Positions 1-4,160 of a DNA stretch of 7,366 nucleotides are shown in pieces. Numbering within the stretch: the stretch's first letter is position 1; each line of letters opens with the position of its first letter. This DNA is from JAXGQD01 sp964401615 (GTDB taxonomy: Bacteria > Bacillota > Clostridia > Saccharofermentanales > Fastidiosipilaceae). Location of the stretch: the NCBI GenBank assembly GCA_964401615.1, contig CAYNZF010000087.1, positions 1 through 7,366 of the forward strand, in the 5' to 3' direction. The translations under genes and the position numbers were made by a program. Under the pieces are notes generated by a model. That model did not search any database and had not been told where the DNA came from. It saw only the letters and a list, made by a program, of their open reading frames with translations.

Positions 1-1
1 T

Positions 2-412
2 AACGACAGACAGGCAATTCCGTCAGCACAGAGATACAGTCCGTCGGCACAAGCAGCAATCAAACTTGCTTCAGAGCAAGGGATGAAAGAATTCCGGCTT
101 GTACAGGATATAATCAATAGCTTAACCGGTGGCGGAATAACGACAGTAGCACAGCTGAAAGCTAGCCAGCGACAGGAACAATGAACGTATGTTTGATTAT
201 GCGAAGAAAGCCCCTTATCCTTTGATTGAGCCTAAACACAGCAAGGAACAAGGTAAATCAAGCAAGGGGCCTTAAATCGCAAATTTGAGCGTTTGATGGC
301 AATGTATGAATCAAAGCATCTTCAGCCGGTGCGGGGTAAGGCCCTCAAAAGCTTTCAGATTTTCATTCAACAGTCACTGTACAAATTCACTCATGGCAAA
401 CGAACAAAATGA
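2..412 (+). pseudogene. 3' remnant of an unrecognised gene, broken by two frame changes
   Basis: Three overlapping open stretches look like one protein split across frames. Frame 2 is open from the window edge to a TGA at 182-184 (60 residues, containing AIKLASEQGMKEFRLVQDII). Frame 3 is open from 159 to a TAA at 273-275 (containing MFDYAKKAPYPLIEPKH). Frame 2 is open again from 257 to a TGA at 410-412 (containing FERLMAMYESKHLQPVRGKA). One extra base in 159-184 and one missing base in 257-275 would restore a single C-terminal tail of about 136 residues. The composition is hydrophilic and rich in Lys, Gln and Ser, with no membrane segment. I do not recognise the family; a mobile-element protein (relaxase or transposase tail) is a guess from context only. 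Sequencing error at the two junctions is an alternative to real decay. Confidence 0.4.
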
Positions 413-452
413 AAAAAAAGTTACATTATAAAGGCAGATTATAGGATTCTAA

Positions 453-1103
453 TTATTCTAGAACAATTTTTTCGGCATAGATATTCGGAACAGTGACAGT
501 TGCACCCATTGTAGATTCGTATGAATAAAGCCCCATATAACCCCCATATGCTGTTACATAATCATCCTCGAGAATCCTCGATTCACCGGCTATGGGAATA
601 TACGTTATCATCCAAACCTTATCGTAATCATCATTTTGAGCTATACGGTAAGAGTTGAACCCATCAGATTCTACGACTTGAATTATTTTTCCACTGATTT
701 TTATTAGTTCAAATTCGTGTTCATCTGGATTTCTGGCAAATGTTTTGTAATCCGCATCTTCGTAATCTTCAGTTTTTAATTCGGTAGGTACTGTTGTGGC
801 CTTAACTGTAGTTGTTGGTGAAGTTGTAGCCTTTGCTGTTGTCGCCTGTGTCGTTGCTTCTGTCGTTGCGCTTGTTGTCTTTCGTGCAATTTCAGATGCC
901 AATACATTTTCTAAATGTGAATACTTAGAGGATAAATCAGCGTATTTTTTTTCTACTTGTGAATACTCGGAAGACAACTCGGAGTAACTTTTTTCTGCAT
1001 TCCCAGCTTCGGCTTCATTACCGCTTGCTTTTGTTGTTCCCCCACCACACGAAACCAGCGTGATTGTAACAGCTAAAATCATTCCTACAGATTTAACTTT
1101 CAT
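453..1103 (-). CDS. Lipoprotein with coiled coil, Thr-rich linker and OB-like C-terminal domain
   Basis: Predicted 216-residue surface lipoprotein of unknown function. The start at 1103 is chosen because AGGAG lies 5 bases upstream and the product begins with a clean lipoprotein signal: MKVK, a hydrophobic core, then the lipobox LVSC with Cys19 as lipidation site. Residues 38-75 form a regular coiled coil: Tyr40, Tyr47, Tyr54 and Tyr61 fall exactly seven apart, each followed three residues later by Leu or Val (43, 50, 57, 64). Residues 76-108 are a low-complexity Thr/Ala linker, a typical cell-wall-spanning spacer. Residues ~118-216 are a globular beta-rich domain (KISGKIIQVV, then DKVWMITY, GESRILEDDYVTAYG and VTVPNIYAEKI). 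This resembles the OB-like (tRNA_anti-like) domain found in many Firmicute lipoproteins, an assignment made from memory of the pattern. An in-frame TTG at 1181 is a less likely start. The gene stands alone on the minus strand and is more AT-rich than the genes to the right. Confidence 0.8.
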   Translation of the reverse strand: MKVKSVGMILAVTITLVSCGGGTTKASGNEAEAGNAEKSYSELSSEYSQVEKKYADLSSKYSHLENVLASEIARKTTSATTEATTQATTAKATTSPTTTVKATTVPTELKTEDYEDADYKTFARNPDEHEFELIKISGKIIQVVESDGFNSYRIAQNDDYDKVWMITYIPIAGESRILEDDYVTAYGGYMGLYSYESTMGATVTVPNIYAEKIVLE

Positions 1104-1149
1104 AACTTCTCCTTTATATTCTACTTTGTGTTGTGAACTTAATAAGTAA

Positions 1150-1155
1150 AGTATA
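1150..1155 (-). promoter_or_regulatory. Possible -10 element for the lipoprotein gene
   Basis: On the minus strand TATACT (5/6 to consensus) lies about 47 bases upstream of the chosen ATG at 1103, giving a plausible ~40-nt leader. The only -35-like hexamer, TTGAGT, is 20 bases upstream, which is too far for a good sigma-A promoter. The assignment is therefore weak. Confidence 0.3.
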
Positions 1156-1429
1156 ACGCTCTTTGTCAGCAAAACACTCAATTATCATGAGCTAACTTTT
1201 GGTAGAAATAAACCATATAGTAAATGAATTTTTTGAATCATAGGGAAGAGGGCTTACTTCAGCCAAAGCGATACTCTTGAAAACCGGAAGCCAATCTACC
1301 TAATAAGTTTATTCCCAGCGTGAGAGGATGTGTCCAAAACGTGTCACAAACCTGTTAGATTTTCAGCCTGTGAGCTTTAGCAATTCAATTATTACTAGGG
1401 GGATATCAATCCTCAAACCCAACTAAAAC

Positions 1430-1462
1430 AGTACCGGAAGCCAAAGCCTGTACTATTTTTTT
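1430..1462 (+). terminator. Hairpin plus T-tract, possible intrinsic terminator
   Basis: AGTACCGG (1430-1437) can pair with CCTGTACT (1447-1454) with a single C/T mismatch, leaving a 9-base loop. A run of seven T follows at 1456-1462. The form fits a plus-strand intrinsic terminator, but no intact gene lies just upstream, so it may belong to a lost gene or a non-coding transcript. Confidence 0.4.
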
Positions 1463-1555
1463 CCCCAAAATGAGAAGTTCGGATTAAAATTCTAGGATTA
1501 TGATGATGAGTGATTCCATCAATGAATCAATCAAAGCTAGCCATGCCCCCATCAT

Positions 1556-1574
1556 GATAGCTAATAATGCTATC
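1556..1574. repeat. Short hairpin GATAGC / GCTATC
   Basis: Perfect 6-bp inverted repeat GATAGC (1556-1561) and GCTATC (1569-1574) around a TAATAAT loop. It is the first of a chain of hairpins in the gene-free tract; role unknown. Confidence 0.35.
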
Positions 1575-1597
1575 TGCTAGGCCGGATGGTATTCCTT

Positions 1598-1635
1598 GCT
1601 ACACCCCAAACAGAAAGCCTTGGAGCCGGTGTAGC
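1598..1635. repeat. Stem-loop with GCTACACC / GGTGTAGC arms
   Basis: The 8-bp arms GCTACACC (1598-1605) and GGTGTAGC (1628-1635) are perfect complements. Inside them CCAA (1606-1609) can pair with TTGG (1620-1623), leaving a small bulge and a 10-base loop. No T-tract follows, so this is not a terminator. A structured RNA element or a recombination/transfer hairpin are both possible. Confidence 0.5.
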
Positions 1636-1700
1636 CCCCCTGAAAAGCAAATCAGCTTGCCACCCTACCACCGGCGGAAGTTGCATCTGTGATACACAGG

Positions 1701-1736
1701 TTCACGCATAACCCACCTACTTGCGTAACATCTGAA
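1701..1736. repeat. Direct repeat unit A with internal inverted repeat
   Basis: Begins TTCACGCATAAC (1701-1712) and ends TTGCGTAACATCTGAA (1721-1736), separated by 8 unrelated bases. The whole unit recurs at 1773-1806 with identical ends and a different 6-base middle. Within the unit ACGCA (1704-1708) pairs with TGCGT (1722-1726), and the outer TTC/GAA pair around a 3'-side bulge, so each copy can fold into a bulged hairpin. Conserved arms with a divergent loop suggest selection on the stem. Confidence 0.75.
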
Positions 1737-1739
1737 TAA

Positions 1740-1765
1740 AGGGTATGCAGATATCTGCAAACCCT
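1740..1765. repeat. 26-bp near-perfect palindrome between the two repeat units
   Basis: The core TGCAGATATCTGCA (1746-1759) is a perfect 14-bp palindrome. It is flanked by AGGGT (1740-1744) and ACCCT (1761-1765), with one A/A mismatch between core and flank on each side (1745, 1760). Its centre (1752.5) is almost exactly midway between the repeat units at 1701-1736 and 1773-1806. A dimeric DNA-binding protein site or a cruciform is plausible; identity unknown. Confidence 0.75.
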
Positions 1766-1772
1766 AATCAAG

Positions 1773-1806
1773 TTCACGCATAACAACCAATTGCGTAACA
1801 TCTGAA
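1773..1806. repeat. Direct repeat unit B with internal inverted repeat
   Basis: Second copy of the unit at 1701-1736: TTCACGCATAAC (1773-1784), a 6-base middle AACCAA, and TTGCGTAACATCTGAA (1791-1806). Starts of the two copies are 72 bases apart. The 28 matching bases are identical, while the middle differs in both sequence and length. Confidence 0.75.
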
Positions 1807-1882
1807 GCGCTCCCGCCACCAAATCAATCTAAAATTGAGCCGGATACACTCAGCTGGTAGCTAAATATGGATGAGTTCACAG

Positions 1883-1903
1883 GATGCTTGAAAGCATCTT
1901 TTT
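1883..1903 (+). terminator. Intrinsic terminator, plus strand
   Basis: A perfect 6-bp stem GATGCT / AGCATC (1883-1888, 1893-1898) with a TGAA tetraloop is followed by TTTTT at 1899-1903 and further T-rich sequence. It would end transcription running toward the tRNA from the left. The gene it served is not visible. Confidence 0.6.
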
Positions 1904-1932
1904 GTTTGCAAAAGTAAGGTAAAAATAAATTG

Positions 1933-1951
1933 TAGTATCAAATTAGTATCA
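1933..1951. repeat. TAGTATCA tandem pair near the tRNA, possible recombinase arm sites
   Basis: TAGTATCA occurs at 1933-1940 and 1944-1951, an 11-bp phase that puts both copies on the same face of the helix, ~45-60 bases from the tRNA 3' end. Short phased repeats in this position are commonly arm-type binding sites of tyrosine integrases in Firmicute elements. That role here is inference, since no integrase gene is present. Confidence 0.4.
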
Positions 1952-1961
1952 GAGAAAAGCA

Positions 1962-1984
1962 AAAGCCCCATAAATAGGGGCTTT
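1962..1984 (-). terminator. Terminator of the tRNA-Ser transcript
   Basis: Perfect 8-bp inverted repeat AAAGCCCC (1962-1969) and GGGGCTTT (1977-1984) with a 7-base AT loop. It begins 11 bases beyond the 3' end of the tRNA on the minus strand and is followed there by TGCTTTT. The stem is symmetric enough to act in both directions. Confidence 0.7.
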
Positions 1985-1994
1985 CAGGCTATAT

Positions 1995-2083
1995 TGGCGG
2001 AAAGAGCGGGATTCGAACCCGCGGAGGCTTTCACCTCGCCGGTTTTCAAGACCGGTGCCTTAAACCAGCTCGACCATCTTTCC
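1995..2083 (-). tRNA. tRNA-Ser (anticodon TGA)
   Basis: Complete class II tRNA with an encoded CCA end (1995-1997). The acceptor stem pairs GGAAAGA with TCTTTCC, with discriminator G. The anticodon arm is CCGGT / ACCGG around the loop CTTGAAA, so the anticodon is TGA (2046-2048 on the plus strand), reading UCN serine codons. A long variable arm (GAGG / CCTC) and the T arm GCGGG TTCGAAT CCCGC confirm serine class. It has its own promoter (2117-2146) and terminator (1962-1984), so it is a single-gene unit. Its 3' end faces the gene-free tract, the usual side for insertion of integrative elements. Confidence 0.97.
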
Positions 2084-2116
2084 AAAATTGTGGCAAGGAG
2101 CTGACTTGCGAAACAC

Positions 2117-2146
2117 ATCATACCTTCTCAAATCGCACTGTGTCAA
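2117..2146 (-). promoter_or_regulatory. Sigma-A type promoter of tRNA-Ser
   Basis: Minus strand: a perfect -35 TTGACA (complement of 2141-2146), an 18-base spacer, and -10 TATGAT (complement of 2117-2122). Transcription would start near 2110, about 27 bases before the mature tRNA 5' end, as expected for a stable-RNA gene. Confidence 0.85.
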
Positions 2147-2247
2147 ACGTTTCGGCTCGATTGACGGAAAAAATTCACACCTCTTACTACCCGAGAATCT
2201 TTGTTCATTGTTTTTCTGAAGGAAATGAGGTCGCTTCGGGTTATTTT

Positions 2248-2272
2248 AGGGAATTTATGCATTAAATTCCCT
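2248..2272. repeat. 25-bp perfect inverted repeat between tRNA-Ser and pssA
   Basis: Perfect 10-bp arms AGGGAATTTA (2248-2257) and TAAATTCCCT (2263-2272) around TGCAT. Pairing can extend four more bases outward through TTTT / GAAA. T's precede and A's follow the stem on both strands, the reverse of a terminator, so a protein-binding site, a transcript 3' end processed as RNA, or a cruciform are more likely. Apart from this and the tRNA promoter, 2084-2306 holds no gene. Confidence 0.5.
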
Positions 2273-2306
2273 GAAAATGGGCAAAGGGACGAAGCATATC
2301 GTGCTT

Positions 2307-2345
2307 AAAAAATGCGAAGGAACAACTTTTCGAGCCTGCGCATTT
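2307..2345 (-). terminator. Intrinsic terminator of pssA
   Basis: On the minus strand AAATGCG (2345-2339, overlapping the pssA stop codon) pairs with CGCATTT (2316-2310). AGG/CCT can extend the stem inside one mismatch, and the stem runs straight into six T's (complement of 2307-2312). It lies immediately at the end of pssA. Confidence 0.65.
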
Positions 2346-2886
2346 ACCGTTTTTTCAACTTAAATTTCGATACCATCATGAAAGCGAAGAAGGCCAACAG
2401 AAAGCCATAGACATAGACTGAAATCTCTTCAGCCATCAACATCAGCAAAGCCAGAATCATCCCCGCCAAAGTGATGGGAACGCCCTCAAACGCGCCTTCA
2501 GACAAGCCGTGGACATTGTAGCGAGCCAGTCGGAAGATGCCGCAGACGATGTAGGTCAGGACAGAAAAAGTCAAGATCAATTTGGAGATGCCGGGCAAAA
2601 GCGGCTGAACGAGCCTCATGTAAATAAGCAAGGCCGGCGCGACCCCGAAGCTGATGCTGTCACCCAGAGAGTCAAGCTGCACGCCGATTTCCGAAGACGT
2701 ACCCAGCCTGCGGGCGACGACACCGTCATAGCGGTCAGCGACCGAAGCCAGTCCGATCAAGGCGATGGACCAACGAAAACGACCGTTGATAGACATGATG
2801 ATTGAGACACTCCCGAAAATCACATTCAGTAAGGTTAAAAAGTTGGCTGCGTTTTGGCGCACAAAACCGTTTTCTTCGCTTGGCAT
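2344..2886 (-). CDS. pssA: CDP-diacylglycerol--serine O-phosphatidyltransferase (phosphatidylserine synthase)
   Basis: Integral membrane enzyme joining CDP-diacylglycerol and L-serine to give phosphatidylserine and CMP, the first committed step to phosphatidylethanolamine. The CDP-alcohol phosphatidyltransferase signature is complete: Asp51, Asp54-Gly55, Ala58-Arg59, Gly68, Asp72 and Asp76 fit D-x2-DG-x2-AR-x8-G-x3-D-x3-D exactly, and these Asp residues bind the metal ions. FRLARYNV (118-125) is the serine-synthase-type motif, separating it from PgsA-like relatives. About six hydrophobic segments (roughly 17-32, 38-50, 82-95, 100-117, 134-152, 156-173) and a basic Lys-rich tail are visible. 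The start at 2886 is set by GGAGGAGG 8 bases upstream; the frame stays open to a TTG at 2991 but has no better ribosome site. At 180 residues it is at the short end for the family. It is divergent from psd, whose product uses its lipid. Confidence 0.93.
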   Translation of the reverse strand: MPSEENGFVRQNAANFLTLLNVIFGSVSIIMSINGRFRWSIALIGLASVADRYDGVVARRLGTSSEIGVQLDSLGDSISFGVAPALLIYMRLVQPLLPGISKLILTFSVLTYIVCGIFRLARYNVHGLSEGAFEGVPITLAGMILALLMLMAEEISVYVYGFLLAFFAFMMVSKFKLKKR

Positions 2887-2928
2887 TGATTTTGCCTCCT
2901 CCAATATACTTGTTCCAGCACGCGAGCC

Positions 2929-2951
2929 GAATTCGCCCAAAATTCGCGAAT
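2929..2951. promoter_or_regulatory. Possible operator in the pssA-psd divergent region
   Basis: AATTCGC occurs at 2930-2936 and again at 2941-2947, one helical turn (11 bp) apart. The second copy sits inside the perfect 10-bp palindrome ATTCGCGAAT (2942-2951). It lies in the 104-bp gap between the two start codons, ~30 bases upstream of the psd -10 hexamer. A shared regulator site is plausible but unproven. Confidence 0.35.
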
Positions 2952-2978
2952 CCAGGCCCATTTGAATCTTGAATACCG

Positions 2979-2984
2979 TATAAT
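2979..2984 (+). promoter_or_regulatory. Perfect -10 hexamer TATAAT immediately before psd
   Basis: TATAAT ends only six bases before the psd ATG at 2991, so transcription from it would start at or next to the A of the ATG and give a leaderless message. No Shine-Dalgarno sequence precedes that ATG. No good -35 exists at 16-18 bases; TTGAAT at 2962-2967 is only 11 away. On the opposite strand the same AT-rich block could serve pssA. Confidence 0.4.
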
Positions 2985-2990
2985 AACACA

Positions 2991-3758
2991 ATGAAAAAAA
3001 ATATTTTTAAAATTTTGATTCGTTTGAGCAATACTCGACTCGTCAACCACGCGTTGATTAAATTCACGAATTCACGGCTGAGCCGCCGCTTGATTCCGAC
3101 CTATATTCGCACATATCACATTGACATAAGCGAAATCAAGGAAAGCCTGGACAGTTATAACAGTCTCAACGCTTTCTTTATCCGTGAACTGCGCAGCGGA
3201 GCGCGGCCGCTTGATCAGGGAGTGCAGCAGATCATTTCGCCGGTGGACTGTGTCGTGGAAGTTTCGGCGACCCTGACGGCCGGCGCGGAGTTCAAGGTCA
3301 AAGGCCAAACGCTTACACTGAGCGAACTTTTAGGTGCGGAGGAAATTGCTGACGCATATCGGGGCGGCCATATTTTTGTGCTTTATCTCAGCCCGGCGGA
3401 TTACCACCGTATTCATGCACCATTTGACAGCAGTCTCAACAGTCAATACTCTCTTGGCCAAAGCTCCTGGCCGGTCAACGCAGACGGCCTGCGCTACGGT
3501 ACACGACCACTCTGCACGAATTACCGCATCGTCAACCAGCTCTCCAACGGTGCCTGCGCGGTGTTTGTGGGGGCGACCAATGTCAATTCCATCGTCTGCA
3601 CATCTTCCAATCTGTGGAAAAAGGGGGCTGAAGTCGCTTATTTCCAATTCGGTTCGACCGTGATTTTGCTTTTTAAGAAGGCTCAAGTGCAGCCTCTCGT
3701 TGCGTCCGGCTCGCGCATGCTGATGGGTGAGGCGATTGCAGAATTTCTGACGCAGTGA
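2991..3758 (+). CDS. psd: Phosphatidylserine decarboxylase proenzyme
   Basis: Membrane-associated pyruvoyl enzyme that decarboxylates phosphatidylserine to phosphatidylethanolamine, the step after PssA. The 255-residue product matches the short Bacillus-type family along its whole length, including an N-terminus with SRRLIPTYIR. The catalytic triad elements are present: Asp86 in SPVD, His139 in SPADYHRIH, and Ser222 in FGST (220-223). Autocleavage between Gly221 and Ser222 would give a ~221-residue beta chain and a 34-residue alpha chain with the pyruvoyl group. The residue after SPVD is Cys rather than the usual Gly. The ATG at 2991 fits the family N-terminus but lacks a ribosome site and sits six bases after a TATAAT, hinting at a leaderless message. 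It is divergent from pssA rather than downstream of it as in Bacillus. Confidence 0.95.
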   Translation: MKKNIFKILIRLSNTRLVNHALIKFTNSRLSRRLIPTYIRTYHIDISEIKESLDSYNSLNAFFIRELRSGARPLDQGVQQIISPVDCVVEVSATLTAGAEFKVKGQTLTLSELLGAEEIADAYRGGHIFVLYLSPADYHRIHAPFDSSLNSQYSLGQSSWPVNADGLRYGTRPLCTNYRIVNQLSNGACAVFVGATNVNSIVCTSSNLWKKGAEVAYFQFGSTVILLFKKAQVQPLVASGSRMLMGEAIAEFLTQ

Positions 3759-3807
3759 GTTTTTTCATCGCTATCAATACCTGTAAGGTCTTCTATATAT
3801 ATTTATC

Positions 3808-3880
3808 AGTTAGCCATTGACAATTCGGGTTAGCTGGTGCAAACTTTGGACATCGATATTGCTCAAGGCTAACTTTTTTT
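3808..3880 (+). terminator. U-tailed hairpin(s) between psd and feoA: terminator or feo leader element
   Basis: GGCTAACT (3867-3874) leads into a T-run ending at 3880. It can pair with either of two upstream copies: AGTTAGCC at 3808-3815 (perfect 8 bp, long loop) or GGTTAGCT at 3828-3835 (6 Watson-Crick pairs plus wobbles, 31-base loop containing a GCAA/TTGC stem). It may simply end psd transcription. The two mutually exclusive partners also allow an attenuator or a set of repeated regulator half-sites; a TTGACA at 3817-3822 overlaps the array. Confidence 0.45.
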
Positions 3881-3917
3881 AAGGCATATTTTTGCCACGG
3901 GTGAAACGGAGAAACGG

Positions 3918-4160
3918 GTGCGGACTTTAAATGACATCAAAATCGGTGAAACGGCCGTTGTGAAAAAATTGCATGGCGCCGGAGCGGTGCGGCGACACAT
4001 CATGGACATGGGCATCACCAAGGGAACCCCTGTGCTTGTGCGGAAAGTCGCGCCTTTGGGTGATCCGATCGAAATCAACTTACGGGGCTACGAACTGACT
4101 TTGAGAAAAGAAGACGCGGTCAAGATCGAAATGGAAATGCCGGAGGACACGAGGCAATGA
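3918..4160 (+). CDS. feoA: Ferrous iron transport protein A (FeoA)
   Basis: Small cytosolic SH3-like protein of 80 residues, the normal size, that works with FeoB in Fe(II) uptake. Family features are visible throughout: LNDIKIGETAVVKKL at the N-terminus, RRHIMDMGITKGTPVLV in the middle, and the hallmark VAPLGDPIEINLRGYELTLRK followed by a short acidic tail. Translation starts at GTG 3918, with GGAG at 3908-3911 six bases upstream; the family N-terminus aligns there and no in-frame ATG lies just upstream. It overlaps feoB by four bases (ATGA), so the two are translationally coupled. The direct repeat ACGGGTG (3897-3903, 3914-3920) brackets the ribosome site. No convincing Fur box is visible upstream. 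Confidence 0.95.
   Translation: MRTLNDIKIGETAVVKKLHGAGAVRRHIMDMGITKGTPVLVRKVAPLGDPIEINLRGYELTLRKEDAVKIEMEMPEDTRQ

Larger units (their letters stand above)
1104..1994. other. Gene-free tract rich in inverted repeats
   Basis: No open frame with a ribosome site or recognisable protein motif is visible on either strand across roughly 890 bases. The first 80 bases are the lipoprotein leader. From ~1425 to 1990 the stretch holds many inverted repeats: 1430-1454, 1556-1574, 1598-1635, 1687-1699, 1701-1736, 1740-1765, 1773-1806, 1883-1898 and 1962-1984. A 12-base sequence ACCGGAAGCCAA occurs twice (1283-1294 and 1433-1444). The tract abuts the 3' end of a tRNA gene. The end of an integrated element, or a structured non-coding RNA locus, would both fit. 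Confidence 0.6.

Noticed and set aside
796..987. Plus-strand Val/Ala-rich open frame
   Set aside because: It is the reverse complement of the Thr-rich linker and coiled coil of the lipoprotein; low-complexity DNA leaves the opposite frame open. No ribosome site or family resemblance.
1104..1181. Longer lipoprotein starting at the TTG at 1181
   Set aside because: The extension has no ribosome site and would bury the lipoprotein signal. AGGAG precedes the ATG at 1103.
1315..1365. TGTGTCCAAAACGTGTCAC-like sequence as an insertion-sequence terminal repeat
   Set aside because: It vaguely recalls IS ends, but there is no inverted partner in the window and no transposase frame.
1671..1681. GGCGGAAG as a second copy of the tRNA-Ser 3' end (an att duplicate)
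   Set aside because: Only about 8 bases match and the neighbouring bases differ from the tRNA; too short to call an attachment site.
1701..1806. CRISPR-like spacing: two ~35-bp repeats separated by a 36-bp 'spacer'
   Set aside because: Only two units, their middles differ in sequence and length, the spacer is itself a palindrome, and no cas gene is present.
2225..2308. 27-codon plus-strand frame with GAAGGAA upstream of ATG
   Set aside because: It runs through the 25-bp palindrome and into the pssA terminator, with no recognisable protein features; likely chance.
2887..2991. Longer PssA starting at the TTG at 2991
   Set aside because: GGAGGAGG sits directly before the ATG at 2886, and the family N-terminus fits there. 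The extension is not membrane-like and runs into the psd start.
3759..3917. NiCo/czcD-type iron-responsive riboswitch upstream of feoA
   Set aside because: None of the conserved GGGACAG-type junction sequence or the four-way junction is recognisable. Only GTTAGC-type repeats and a U-tailed hairpin are seen.
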